This document shows, piece after piece, positions 25,917 to 38,317 of a stretch of 64,000 nucleotides of DNA; the first letter of the stretch is position 1, and each line of letters starts with the position of its first letter. The notes beneath the pieces were generated by a model. It did not search any database. It was not told the DNA's origin and worked only from the letters and a program-made list of their open reading frames with translations. Position numbers and translations under genes: made by a program. Origin of the DNA: a virus; IMG/VR virus record IMGVR_UViG_3300009545_000002, positions 1 through 64,000 of that record; one strand, 5' to 3'.

Positions 25917-26336
25917 ATGGCTGCAAACACCGACCCCATCTTCTCGAGCGCGCCCGACGTGCAGTTCGGCTCGATCGCCTCGGGGGCGAGCGCGAACACG
26001 GCACTCGATGGCACCGGCACGGTCACCACCGTTTTCACGGCAGACGCGACCAATGGCGGCTTCCTGCAGCGCTTGCGCGTCAAGGCGCCGAGCGTCTCGA
26101 CGCCGACCGTGATGCGGATCTTCATCAACAACGGCTCGACCAACGCCACGGCCTCGAACAACTCCCTGTTCGAGGAGATCCTGATCCCGACGATCACGGC
26201 AACCAACGTCGCCTCGACGATCTCGATGGAAGTGCCAATGAACATCGCGCTGCCGGCTGGCTACAAGGTCAACGTGTGCCTGGGCACGTCCATCACCGGC
26301 GCGGTCTACGTCACTGCAGTGGGCGGGAAGTTCTAA
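25917..26336 (+). CDS. Hypothetical beta-rich fibre-region protein (paralogue)
   Basis: 139 aa, MAANTDPIFSSAPDVQFG. Parallels the 24616-25035 protein: same length, similar IFxxxP start, TDATNGG block and C-terminal YVTAVGGKF. Likely an alternate fibre component between the two Gly-rich adhesins. Confidence 0.55.
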   Translation: MAANTDPIFSSAPDVQFGSIASGASANTALDGTGTVTTVFTADATNGGFLQRLRVKAPSVSTPTVMRIFINNGSTNATASNNSLFEEILIPTITATNVASTISMEVPMNIALPAGYKVNVCLGTSITGAVYVTAVGGKF

Positions 26337-26339
26337 GCC

Positions 26340-27314
26340 ATGTTCGATCTGCAGCACATGCCGGGGGTCATGGACCCGCGTGCTCCCCAGCTCTACGTGG
26401 GCGGACTTGCCGGCAACCAGTCGACGTCCACCGTGGACTGGCAGTTCTGGGAAAAGCCGAGGGGCATCCAATGGGTCTTGGTCTACCTGTTCGGGGCTGG
26501 CGGCGGCGGCGGCGGTGGCTTTGCCAATGCGGCCTCTTCGCAGGCAGGCGGTGGCGGCAGCGGCGGCGCCGGAGGCACGACACGCTTCATGATCCCGGCC
26601 GCACTGATCCCTGATCGCCTTTGGTTGCACCTTGGCAAGGGTGGCACAGGAGGTGCGAACAGCGCCAATGGCTCGACTGCAGAGGCGAGCTACATCTGCA
26701 TGTACCCGCACATCAGCGCGTCTCTCTCTGCGGGCAGCCCGGAGACAGCCGGCGGTGGCGGTGGACAGACTGGTACAGCTACCACCGGTGGCACCGCGGG
26801 TTCCTCGGGAACGATTGGCGGTGTCGGGGGCGGCTCTCGCATCTTCTTGGCATCGGGAGCCAACGGGGCCCCGGGCGTTGTCGGCGGTGTGAGCAGCACC
26901 GGCACTAACGTAGCCGTCGCCTGGTCACAGATCACCAGCGCGGCAGCAAGCGGGGCCGGTCAAGCGGCAACGGCCGCAGCAGCACCGGGCGGCCTCGTCC
27001 AGGTCGGCAACAACACCTACATGGACTACTCCGGCCTCACTGCGAACTACACCGCGGTCGCGGGCGGCGCAGGCAATGCCGCCGGCAACGGCAGTGCAGG
27101 GCAGGACGGGTACCTGATCTGGACCCCGCAGATCCGTTCGCTCGGCGGCGCGGGCGGCGGCAATGCGGCCGGCACCGGCGCGATCGGTGGCGCCGGCGGC
27201 AAGGGCGGTCCCGGCTGCGGCGGCGGCGGCGGCGGAGCTTCAACGGGCACCAGCGCCGTGGGCGGTGCTGGTGGCGACGGCGGCCCGGCCTTTGCGCTCG
27301 TCTGGTGCTTCTGA
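26340..27314 (+). CDS. Glycine-rich adhesin-like virion protein
   Basis: 324 aa. Starts MFDLQHMPGVMDPRAPQLYVGG, then a WQFWEKPRGIQWVLVYLFGAGGGGGGG segment and long Gly runs, ending GGAGGDGGPAFALVWCF. The order QxxxxPxGxxxVxVxxxGAGGGGG is typical of phage fibre-tip 'glycine-rich' receptor-binding domains. Confidence 0.65.
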   Translation: MFDLQHMPGVMDPRAPQLYVGGLAGNQSTSTVDWQFWEKPRGIQWVLVYLFGAGGGGGGGFANAASSQAGGGGSGGAGGTTRFMIPAALIPDRLWLHLGKGGTGGANSANGSTAEASYICMYPHISASLSAGSPETAGGGGGQTGTATTGGTAGSSGTIGGVGGGSRIFLASGANGAPGVVGGVSSTGTNVAVAWSQITSAAASGAGQAATAAAAPGGLVQVGNNTYMDYSGLTANYTAVAGGAGNAAGNGSAGQDGYLIWTPQIRSLGGAGGGNAAGTGAIGGAGGKGGPGCGGGGGGASTGTSAVGGAGGDGGPAFALVWCF

Positions 27315-27344
27315 TCTCGGCAAGCACTTGATCGCGCGCACTCG

Positions 27345-30440
<3,096 letters not shown>

Positions 30441-30451
30441 AGACTCTTTCC

Positions 30452-32170
30452 ATGCTTCGATTCATTCTGGCGATGCTGCTGTGCCTCGCTGGAGGAGGCG
30501 CGCACGCCACGCACCTGCAGAACGCCTCCTCCGGCCTGTGCGCGAAAGTGGATCTCACGCAGGCGACGTGCGCGGCATCGAGCACGCAGGACGCCGCCTT
30601 CGACCCGATGTCCGGGGGCAAGTACCGCATCCGCTTCGGCGCGGCGTTGTGCCTGTCGGCGAGCGCAGGCACGGTCGGCTCGAGCCTGAGCCTGGTGACC
30701 TGCTCGAGCTCCACGAGCCAGCTGTGGACCGTCTACAAGCGCGCCAGCAACAGCCCGTGGCGCCAGTATCAAAACGACCTCGGCAACTGCCTCGGCGTCG
30801 GCAACAGTTCCGACGCGGCGGGCGCCGCGCTGAAGATCGTCAAATGCAACTCGCACTCGGCGAGCTGGACCACCAAGCTCGAATACGTCTACTCGCAGAC
30901 ATCCGCGTCGACGACGCCGATCTTCGTGATCAGCGGCGGCGTGATGGGAGCGAAGGCCTCCGGCTCGGCCGCCGTCGACGCCGAATGCGACTGCTCCACG
31001 TTCTCGAGCGGCGCCTATTGCGCGCTCGCCGCCACCCCGACGCGCGCGGCGCTGTGCCGGCCGTTCAACGCCCGCGTCAGCGCGAGCAACGAGCCGCTGA
31101 CGCACACGACGCGCGCCGCGCCGAGCATCCCGACGCCCGAGACCATGGCGGCGTTGTCACTGACCCCCTCGGGGCGGATCGACGTCACGAGCGGCACGCC
31201 AGGCTCGCCGCACATCTACGAGAACTTCGCGTTCATCGGCCCGGCCAACGGCTCGCCGTGCGTCTACGTGCCGACCGGCGCGCACGACATCATCATCCGC
31301 AACAACTGGTTCATTCGCTGCACGGTGGCATCGCCGACGGATACCGACCTTGGGGTGCGGGACTTCGGCATTCTGATCGCCGCCGCGGCGGACGGCATCG
31401 TGATCACCGGCAACGTGTTCGAGAACACGTCGGTGCCGATCTACTCGACGGGATCCCAAGGGATCTCGGTCGACCACAACTTCTTCGCCAACTCGCTCGG
31501 CCCGACCTGGGGCGGCAGCGGCGTCCAGCTCGCCAACATCACCCCCGGGACCAACCCGTCGCGCATCACCTGCAACATCTTCGACGGGCGCTGGCCCGGC
31601 GCGACGCAGGTGCGGTCGACGTTCAACCTCGATCACATCAACATCAGCGGGCCCAGCCATGGCACGTCGAGCGTGCCGATCGATTTTTCGTTCAATCGAA
31701 TCCTCGGCGCGAGGACGGGCGGAGACGACAGCGGCACTGGGATGCAGCTCTGCGATTCCAGCAACAACACCTGCGGCTATTTCAACGTCCACGACAACAC
31801 GGTCGTCTACACGGAAGGCCACGGCATCAGCGTTTCGGGTGGCCATGACCATTCGATCACCAACAATCGGGTCGACAACCGCGGCGAGAACACGCTCACC
31901 AATACCGGGCCGTCATTCACTTGGCGCAACTACTATTCGAGCGGCGGCGGCATTTGCACCAACATCACGGTGACGGGCAACACGGGCTCCTACATCCAGT
32001 GGTACTTCAGCGGTGCCAACGAGGGCGTGCTCAACCCCCTTGGCAACAGCGCCGAGGAGGGCTCCGGCAGCAACGTCTGCACCGGCGTGACTCAGAGCGG
32101 CAACACGTTCAACAGCACAGCACTGACAGGCATCGATATGTTCGACGAAGAGTATCCGGACTGCGACTGA
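30452..32170 (+). CDS. Secreted/virion lectin-beta-helix protein (tailspike-like)
   Basis: 572 aa. Residues 1-19 (MLRFILAMLLCLAGGGAHA) form a cleavable signal peptide. Residues ~20-150 are a ricin-type beta-trefoil lectin (GLCAKVDLTQATC, SQLWTVYKR with QxW spacing). Residues ~240-540 are a right-handed parallel beta-helix with NNWF, NVFEN, NRVDNR turns, as in tailspikes and pectate-lyase-like enzymes. A signal peptide is unusual for a virion part; a secreted host-surface enzyme is an alternative. Confidence 0.7.
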   Translation: MLRFILAMLLCLAGGGAHATHLQNASSGLCAKVDLTQATCAASSTQDAAFDPMSGGKYRIRFGAALCLSASAGTVGSSLSLVTCSSSTSQLWTVYKRASNSPWRQYQNDLGNCLGVGNSSDAAGAALKIVKCNSHSASWTTKLEYVYSQTSASTTPIFVISGGVMGAKASGSAAVDAECDCSTFSSGAYCALAATPTRAALCRPFNARVSASNEPLTHTTRAAPSIPTPETMAALSLTPSGRIDVTSGTPGSPHIYENFAFIGPANGSPCVYVPTGAHDIIIRNNWFIRCTVASPTDTDLGVRDFGILIAAAADGIVITGNVFENTSVPIYSTGSQGISVDHNFFANSLGPTWGGSGVQLANITPGTNPSRITCNIFDGRWPGATQVRSTFNLDHINISGPSHGTSSVPIDFSFNRILGARTGGDDSGTGMQLCDSSNNTCGYFNVHDNTVVYTEGHGISVSGGHDHSITNNRVDNRGENTLTNTGPSFTWRNYYSSGGGICTNITVTGNTGSYIQWYFSGANEGVLNPLGNSAEEGSGSNVCTGVTQSGNTFNSTALTGIDMFDEEYPDCD

Positions 32171-32179
32171 GTCTCTCCC

Positions 32180-32749
32180 ATGCCAACCTATCTTCCCCCA
32201 CGCGTCGGCATCTCGCTCAGCGAGGCGCTGGCGGAGACCTACGCGCTCTCGAACGTCGACGAGCCGGTGCTGGTGACGCTCGAGATCCATCACCCGGACT
32301 TCCGGCTGCCGAGCGGTGCGCCGACGGCCGCGCGCGTCGTCAACGACTGGCAGAACCTGACGGCGACGCTCGAGGCCGGCGCGCCGCTCAACGCCGGCGA
32401 AGCGGTGCTGTTCACGGCCTGCCCGTTCACCTACACGAAGCCAGAGCAGACCGACAGCGGGGCGCCGGCGTCCGTCTCCATCGTCATCGACAACGTCTCG
32501 CGGCAGCTGACCATGCTGCTCGACCAGGCGGCCGAATCGATGATTCCGGTGCTCGTCATCGAGCGCATCTACCTGCCGAGCGACACCAGCGCGCCGCACG
32601 AGATGCCGCCCACCAGCATGTACCTCTCCGCGCCGCAGATCACCCCGACCACCGTCACGCTGACGGCCAGCTTCGGCAACCTGACGAACCGGCGTTTTCC
32701 CGGTGCCCGCTACAAGCGCAAGCAGTACGCCGCGCTGAGCAGTCGATGA
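32180..32749 (+). CDS. Minor tail protein (DUF1833)
   Basis: 189 aa; LVTLEIHHPDFRLPS and RRFPGARYKRKQYAAL at the C-terminus are DUF1833 signatures, a distal tail protein usually placed before NlpC/P60 and the tip protein, as here. ATGA overlap with the next gene. Confidence 0.85.
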   Translation: MPTYLPPRVGISLSEALAETYALSNVDEPVLVTLEIHHPDFRLPSGAPTAARVVNDWQNLTATLEAGAPLNAGEAVLFTACPFTYTKPEQTDSGAPASVSIVIDNVSRQLTMLLDQAAESMIPVLVIERIYLPSDTSAPHEMPPTSMYLSAPQITPTTVTLTASFGNLTNRRFPGARYKRKQYAALSSR

Positions 32750-33159
32750 TGGACCAGCCGCAAAAGCACTGGGCTGCGCGCTACATCGGGCTGCCGTGGG
32801 TGCTCGATGCGCAGGGCCCGGACGCCTACGACTGCTGGGCCCTGGTGCGTGCGGTGCAGCGCGATCATTTCGGGCGCACGCTGGCGCCGCTGGATGCCGG
32901 CATCGAGGCCGTCACGGCCGGCTGGCGGCTGCTCCTGAGCCTCGACAGCGGCGGCACCGAGGGCGACATCGTCGAGATGCGCAGTGCCCGCGGCCCGCAC
33001 GTCGGCGTGCTCGTCTTCGCGGATGGCCGCTGGGGTGTGCTGCACGCGGTCGGCTTCCGGGATGGTGACGGCGTGGACCATGGCGACGTGACGTTCACGC
33101 CGTTCCCCGACTTGATCGCCTTCGGCCTCGGGCGGGTTCGCATCTGGACACCGCAATGA
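32746..33159 (+). CDS. NlpC/P60-like tail peptidase
   Basis: 137 aa. PDAYDCWALVRAVQRDHFG carries the catalytic Cys (near residue 27) and GPHVGVLVFADGRWGVLHA the His region, as in phage NlpC/P60 tail proteins that trim peptidoglycan peptides during DNA entry. Length is typical of the phage form. Confidence 0.85.
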   Translation: MMDQPQKHWAARYIGLPWVLDAQGPDAYDCWALVRAVQRDHFGRTLAPLDAGIEAVTAGWRLLLSLDSGGTEGDIVEMRSARGPHVGVLVFADGRWGVLHAVGFRDGDGVDHGDVTFTPFPDLIAFGLGRVRIWTPQ

Positions 33160-36038
33160 ACAGCATCGCAGACGCCCCGCAACAGATCCTGCTCGCGCAG
33201 CGGCCGCCGGTGTACGCCGTGGCCGACGGCATCGAGGTGCATCCGGGCATGTTCCAGCGCGTGCCGGACGGCGCGTCGATCGCGGACCTCTGCCCGCCGG
33301 GCGTCTGGCTCTGCCACGCCAGCGGCGAATGGATCAGCCGCAACGACTGGTGGCAGCCGCCGCGAGGTGGCGATGTCATCGTCTTCTGCCGCGCGCCGAC
33401 CGGCAAGGACGGGATCCGCGTGCTGCTGACGATCGCGGTGATCGTCGCCTCGATCTGGACCGGCGGCGCTGTCGGCGCGGCCTATGGCTCGGCCGCCTAT
33501 GGCGCCGCCGCCGGCGCCGCGGTGTCGATCGTCGGCTCGGCGCTCGTCAACGCCCTGGTGCCGCTCGATGTCGGCAACCTGCAATCCAGCACCGACACCT
33601 CGCCCACGTACAGCGTCACCCTGCAGGGCAACCAGGCGCGCCTCGAGCAGGTCCAGCCGGTGCTCTACGGCTATAACAAGACCTACCCCGACTACGGGTG
33701 CCAGCCCTATTACCGCTTCGACAACCCTTCCTTCGATCAGTATCTCTTCGCCTGCCTCCAGGTCGGTCTCGGGCAGTACCAGGTTCTGCGCGTTTCGATC
33801 GACGACACGCCGCTCCAGAACTTCGAAGACATCGACTTCAAGATCGTCGGACCCGGACAGGCCATCACGTCGCTTGCCGACCAGACGCTGGTCGAAACGA
33901 ACATCATCAGCGCCACCGAGGTCAGCGGGCAGACGATGGTCTACAACGTCTGGGTCGGCCCGTTCGTGGCGACCTCGCCGCAGCAGACGGTCACGGTGAT
34001 CGAGATTGACATCGTCTTTCCCTACGGCTTGCAGGGCCCGACGCCGAACTACGCCGTGTCCTGGCAGGTCCACGCGCGGGCCGTGAACGACTTCGAGCAG
34101 GCCGTGGGCGTGTGGTTCTCGCTCGGCAACGAGACATACGCTGAAGCCAGCGCGAAGCCGATCCGCCTGACCTACCGCTATGCCGTCCCGGCGGCGCGCT
34201 ATCAGGTGCGCGTGCGCCGCACCTCGACGCGCACCACCAACCCGGCGGAGCCGCACGACATCGCCTGGGCCGGTCTGCGCTGCACCCTCTCGCGGGCCGG
34301 CGTGGTGAACACCGACGCGACCTTCGTGGTTGTCAAGATGCGCGCCTCGGAGCAGCTCAACGGCCTGAGCGCGCGGCGCATCAGCGTGCTCAGCCAGCGC
34401 ATGCTCCCGGTGTGGAACGGCAGCAGCTGGTCCGCGCCAGTTGCGACGCGCAGCATCGCGTGGGCCATGGCCGACGTGCTGCGCAACACGGTCTATGGGC
34501 GCGGCCTGAGCGACGCGCAGATCGACCTGCCCGCGTTGCTCGCGCTGGATGCGGTGTGGAGCGCGCGTCAAGACCATTTCGACTTCGTCTTCGACAGCGA
34601 CAACGACACCTGGTCCGCCTTGGCCATCGTGCTGCGCGCCGGCCGGGCCGTGCCGTTGATCCGCGGCAGTCGATACACCGCGGTGCGCGATGCCTTGCAG
34701 ACCCTGCCGGTGGCCGGCTACACGATGCGCAACATCACGCAGGGGACCTTCACCCTGAGCTACACGATGCCGGAACCGGACGAGGTCGACTGCATCCGCC
34801 TCGAGTACCAGGATTTCCGGGTGTGGGACTCGGCGCAGGCGGTAGCGCAGGTCGTCGGTGGATCGATCATCGGCTACGCGATCAACTTCGACGGCGACAC
34901 GCCAGCCGGCGTCCCGGAGCCGGCGAACCCGGTGACGATCAAGATGCCCGGCATTCGCGGCGTCAGCCAGGCGCTCCGCGAGGCCGCCTACCGCCTGGCC
35001 GACCTGCGCTATCGCCGGCGGGTCGCCACGTTCACGTGCGAGATGGACGGACGCCTACCGGCCTTCGGCTCGCTGGTCAGCGTGGCGCACGACGTGCCCG
35101 ACTGGGGCCAGAGCGGGGATCTGGTCGACTGGGACACGGACACGCTCACGGCGTACACCTCCGAACCGCTCGACTGGTCCGGCTCCGCGCCGTTCTTCAT
35201 CCGCCTGCAGACACTCACCGGCGGCCTCACGGCGGCGATCACGGTCTCGCCGCTGTCCGGCGATGCGAGCGGCTGCGTGCTCGCTTCCAATCCTGGCTTC
35301 ACGCCGTTGACGACCGACCCGTCGCGCGAGCGCACGCGCTACCTGTTCGGCCCGAGCTCGAAGTACGGGGCTGACTGCCGCGTGAAGGCGATCAAGCCGA
35401 CCGGCCCGAGCGACAACACGCTGACCGTGGTGCTCGAGGACAACCGCGTGCATGCGGCCGACGCGCCCTGGCTGCCGGGCTCCGGCGTGCAGGATCCGAT
35501 CAACGACGGCAGCGTCAGCCCGGACACCGACGCTGGCGATACCGGCGCCATGGTGGCGCTGTCGCTCTACAGCCTGGCGGCCGTCGGCGAGACCGACATC
35601 CCGACGCCGCCGCGCGTCACGTACACGCTGCGCTCCGACGGCGTCGTCGAGGTCAGTTCCTTCGGCGGCCACGGCACCTTGTCGGACGCCACCCTGACCG
35701 CGCAATGGCTCAACCCGCAGCCGATCGCGCCGGCGATCGCCGGGACGTACCAGGCGCGCGCCACCGCGCTCACGGTCATCGGCCCGGCACCGGAGGGCGC
35801 GCTCAACACGTGGCAGCCGCTCAGCACGAGCCGCACCTGGGCCATCGAGGGCTACACCGAGACCATCAGCGGCGGCGGCGACAGCGGCTTCACGACCCTG
35901 TACTCCCAGCACATCGTCATCCTGTTGATCGAGATCCGCGACACCGCCGGCGTGGTGCAGGGCTCGGCGCGCATCTCGATGGTCGTGCAGCCTGCCGAGG
36001 GCGGCGGCGGCGAGGGCGACGGCGGCGGCGGTTTTTGA
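33156..36038 (+). CDS. Tail tip / host-specificity protein (gpJ-like)
   Basis: 960 aa, ATGA-coupled to the peptidase. Near residues 90-135 is a hydrophobic hinge (IAVIVASIWTGGAVGAAYGSAAYGAAAG); then NQARLEQVQPVLYGYNKTYPDYG and VRVRRTSTRTTNPAEPHDIAWAGLR, signatures of the phage tip-attachment J family. Ends in a glycine-rich tail. Baseplate hub contacting the receptor. Confidence 0.88.
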   Translation: MNSIADAPQQILLAQRPPVYAVADGIEVHPGMFQRVPDGASIADLCPPGVWLCHASGEWISRNDWWQPPRGGDVIVFCRAPTGKDGIRVLLTIAVIVASIWTGGAVGAAYGSAAYGAAAGAAVSIVGSALVNALVPLDVGNLQSSTDTSPTYSVTLQGNQARLEQVQPVLYGYNKTYPDYGCQPYYRFDNPSFDQYLFACLQVGLGQYQVLRVSIDDTPLQNFEDIDFKIVGPGQAITSLADQTLVETNIISATEVSGQTMVYNVWVGPFVATSPQQTVTVIEIDIVFPYGLQGPTPNYAVSWQVHARAVNDFEQAVGVWFSLGNETYAEASAKPIRLTYRYAVPAARYQVRVRRTSTRTTNPAEPHDIAWAGLRCTLSRAGVVNTDATFVVVKMRASEQLNGLSARRISVLSQRMLPVWNGSSWSAPVATRSIAWAMADVLRNTVYGRGLSDAQIDLPALLALDAVWSARQDHFDFVFDSDNDTWSALAIVLRAGRAVPLIRGSRYTAVRDALQTLPVAGYTMRNITQGTFTLSYTMPEPDEVDCIRLEYQDFRVWDSAQAVAQVVGGSIIGYAINFDGDTPAGVPEPANPVTIKMPGIRGVSQALREAAYRLADLRYRRRVATFTCEMDGRLPAFGSLVSVAHDVPDWGQSGDLVDWDTDTLTAYTSEPLDWSGSAPFFIRLQTLTGGLTAAITVSPLSGDASGCVLASNPGFTPLTTDPSRERTRYLFGPSSKYGADCRVKAIKPTGPSDNTLTVVLEDNRVHAADAPWLPGSGVQDPINDGSVSPDTDAGDTGAMVALSLYSLAAVGETDIPTPPRVTYTLRSDGVVEVSSFGGHGTLSDATLTAQWLNPQPIAPAIAGTYQARATALTVIGPAPEGALNTWQPLSTSRTWAIEGYTETISGGGDSGFTTLYSQHIVILLIEIRDTAGVVQGSARISMVVQPAEGGGGEGDGGGGF

Positions 36039-36065
36039 CATCCACGAACGAGCGAGAGAGCAACC

Positions 36066-36524
36066 ATGTCTGACCTGACCAACTACGCGGAAAACAAGCT
36101 CATCGATCTGCTGATGCGCGCCGTAGACCCCGGCTTGCCCTCGAGCTGGTACATCGGTCTGCTGACCGCGATCACCGACGCCGAGGTCGGCACCGTGACC
36201 GAAGTCTCGGGCGGGTCCTATGCGCGCGTGGCGACTGTGCGAAGTCTTACCAGCTGGTGCGGCACGCAGGCTGCCGGCAGCACGACGAGCAGCAACGGCA
36301 CCAGCGGCGTCTCCAGCAACAACGCCGCGCTGACCTTCCCGGCGCCGACGGCCGACTGGGGAACCATCGTCGGCGTCGGCCTCTATTCGGCTTCCACTGG
36401 CGGCACGCCGTGGGCAGTGCACGTGCTCGTCAATTCGGTCGGCGCCACCATCACGCGCGCGGTGCTGAGCGGCGATGCCGCACCGTTCTTCGACGTGGCG
36501 GCGCTGCGCTTCGCGCTCGATTGA
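36066..36524 (+). CDS. Tail-fibre-family protein
   Basis: 152 aa; SDLTNYAENKLIDLLMRAV, WYIGLLTAI and EVSGGSYARV match a widespread small phage tail-fibre family usually placed after the J-like protein. Beta-rich and probably a virion protein. Confidence 0.8.
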   Translation: MSDLTNYAENKLIDLLMRAVDPGLPSSWYIGLLTAITDAEVGTVTEVSGGSYARVATVRSLTSWCGTQAAGSTTSSNGTSGVSSNNAALTFPAPTADWGTIVGVGLYSASTGGTPWAVHVLVNSVGATITRAVLSGDAAPFFDVAALRFALD

Positions 36525-36540
36525 CCGTGTGCTTTTGCCG

Positions 36541-36594
36541 TGATCAAGGTCACTGCCGGGGCAGAAACCTTCGAGCCGACTTGACCCAGATCAA
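36541..36594 (+). promoter_or_regulatory. Candidate FNR/ANR-type boxes before lysis genes
   Basis: TTGACCCAGATCAA at 36581-36594 matches the FNR consensus TTGAT-N4-ATCAA at 9 of 10 defined bases. A weaker related site TGATCAAGGTCA lies 41 bp upstream (36541-36552). The 153-bp gap holds no gene. Anaerobic control of the lysis genes is speculative; chance occurrence of one such box in 64 kb is quite possible. Confidence 0.3.
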
Positions 36595-36677
36595 GAAAGC
36601 GCCCTCTCGTGCTTAAGCACGCAAGCGCCAGGTCGATTGAACCGGTGCGCCATGTGGCGTTCTTATGTTGACGCCTC

Positions 36678-37136
36678 ATGTCGAGTTCTACCGTAGCCGT
36701 CTTGCCTAGCCGCTTTTCCCCGATGCTGGATACCCTCACCCAACAGATTGCAGGCATTGCCGGCGCAGTCACTGCCGCTGTCGGCGGGTTGGCGGTGATG
36801 CGGCGCCGGCTGAGCAGGGATCGAACCGAGATGACCAAGGACCGTGTCGAAAGCGACTTCTTCAAAGTGCTGCTCAAGGAGCGGGACGAGGCCTTGGCCC
36901 AGGCGCGCGAGGCCTGGTTGGCGCGCCGCGTCGATGCGGAGTCGATCGCGAAGCTGACCGCTCAAAACTCCTACCAGCAGGCCGAAATCGAGCGGCTCAA
37001 GCACGACTTCGCGGCGTTCAAGAGGTTGATCGTCCGGCTGTCTCCCTCGCTGCGCCCGTTCATGGAAAGTGAATTCGGCATCCCGACCGACCTCAAGCCG
37101 GAGGTGCCCGCGGAGCTCCACACCGAACGAAAGTAG
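36678..37136 (+). CDS. Putative membrane-anchored coiled-coil protein (lysis region)
   Basis: 152 aa. One hydrophobic helix (~residues 22-42, IAGIAGAVTAAVGGLAVM) followed by a long charged coiled coil (TEMTKDRVESDFFKVLLKERDEALAQ). Six bases upstream of the endolysin. May be a holin-like or spanin-like helper; not a recognised family. Confidence 0.6.
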   Translation: MSSSTVAVLPSRFSPMLDTLTQQIAGIAGAVTAAVGGLAVMRRRLSRDRTEMTKDRVESDFFKVLLKERDEALAQAREAWLARRVDAESIAKLTAQNSYQQAEIERLKHDFAAFKRLIVRLSPSLRPFMESEFGIPTDLKPEVPAELHTERK

Positions 37137-37142
37137 TCCACC

Positions 37143-37637
37143 ATGAGCCCGAACCTGCGCGCCTTCCTCGACATGATTGCCCACTCCGAGCTGGGCGCGG
37201 AGATCCTGGCCCAGAGCGACAACGGCTACAACGTGCTCGTGGGCTCGACGCCTGGCCATGTGCTCACGTTCTCGAGCTACGCGGATCACCCGCGCCGGCG
37301 CATGTCGGTGACGATCAAGGCGCGGGACGGGGCGACTGCGATCATCGAGTCGACCGCGGCCGGGCGCTATCAGATCCTGCAAAGGTACTTCGACGCCTAC
37401 CGCATGAACCTCGGCTTGCCAGATTTCGGGCCTGGCTCGCAGGATCGGATCGCGGTGCAGATGATCCGCGAGTGCCGCGCGATCGCGAACATCGAGGCCG
37501 GCCAGTTCGAGACCGCCGTGCGGCAGTGCAGCAGCCGTTGGGCCTCGCTGCCCGGCGCTCCCTATGGCCAGCACGTGAACCCGCTTGCGCCGCTGCAGGC
37601 AGCCTACGTGGCGGCGGGCGGCACCGTCGTCGCTTGA
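37143..37637 (+). CDS. Lambda R-like endolysin (lytic transglycosylase)
   Basis: 164 aa, close to lambda R (158 aa). Shared blocks: RAFLDMIAHSE (catalytic Glu), NGYNVLVG, YADHPRR, TAAGRYQ, FDAYRMNLGLPDFGPGSQDRIAVQMI, SSRWASLPGAPYGQ. No signal peptide, so it depends on a holin. Confidence 0.93.
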   Translation: MSPNLRAFLDMIAHSELGAEILAQSDNGYNVLVGSTPGHVLTFSSYADHPRRRMSVTIKARDGATAIIESTAAGRYQILQRYFDAYRMNLGLPDFGPGSQDRIAVQMIRECRAIANIEAGQFETAVRQCSSRWASLPGAPYGQHVNPLAPLQAAYVAAGGTVVA

Positions 37638-37648
37638 GGACTCCGACC

Positions 37649-38251
37649 ATGAGCTTCGACCTGTCGACCGCGATTTCGAGCATCGCGCCCACGCTCGCCA
37701 CGATGCTCGCCGGGCCGCTGGCCGGCACCGCCGTCACGGCATTGGAAGGCTGTTTCGGTCTCTCAGCTGGATCCGGTGTCCCTGGCATCACCGCGGCGAT
37801 TCAGGCCGGGCAGATGACGCCCGAGATCGTCGCGGCGATGCGCGCGGCCGACCAGCACCACGCCGAGGCGATGGGCCAGCAAGGGATCGACCTGGTGCGC
37901 CTGAATGCGGACCACGACGCGGCGATGGAGACGAGCGCGGTGGCCGACCGCGACAGCGCGCGCAAGCTGCAGATCGCCAAGCCCTCGCCCTGGCCGGGCC
38001 TCCTGACGGCCTTGCTCACGGTGGCGGTGATCGGCGTCATTGCGGCGCGCATGACCGGGATGTCCCTGCCGAGCGATCCGGTCACCGTGCAGCTGATCGG
38101 GTCCTTGACGACCGGCTGGGGTCTGAGCCTTGCCTACTGGTTCGGCACCACGCGCGGCAGCCAGGAAACGCGCAACCTGCTCGCGCAGTCGGCCCCGACC
38201 GGCGTTGCGGCGGTGTCTATCTCATCGACCACCGGCGGCACGGCCCCGTAG
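37649..38251 (+). CDS. Putative holin (3TM GTA-type)
   Basis: 200 aa from ATG 37649. Hydrophobic segments at ~10-38, ~110-130 (WPGLLTALLTVAVIGVIA) and ~143-165, with a central charged helix (MRAADQHHAEAM), as in the holin family PF11351 (3TM, gene-transfer-agent release). It would open the inner membrane for the endolysin encoded 11 nt upstream. Confidence 0.75.
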   Translation: MSFDLSTAISSIAPTLATMLAGPLAGTAVTALEGCFGLSAGSGVPGITAAIQAGQMTPEIVAAMRAADQHHAEAMGQQGIDLVRLNADHDAAMETSAVADRDSARKLQIAKPSPWPGLLTALLTVAVIGVIAARMTGMSLPSDPVTVQLIGSLTTGWGLSLAYWFGTTRGSQETRNLLAQSAPTGVAAVSISSTTGGTAP

Positions 38252-38317
38252 GCTTGCCAGGATCACGCAGGAGGCGCGATCGGCTGGCGGGTGAGGGGTC
38301 GTGAGAGAATCGCGCCG

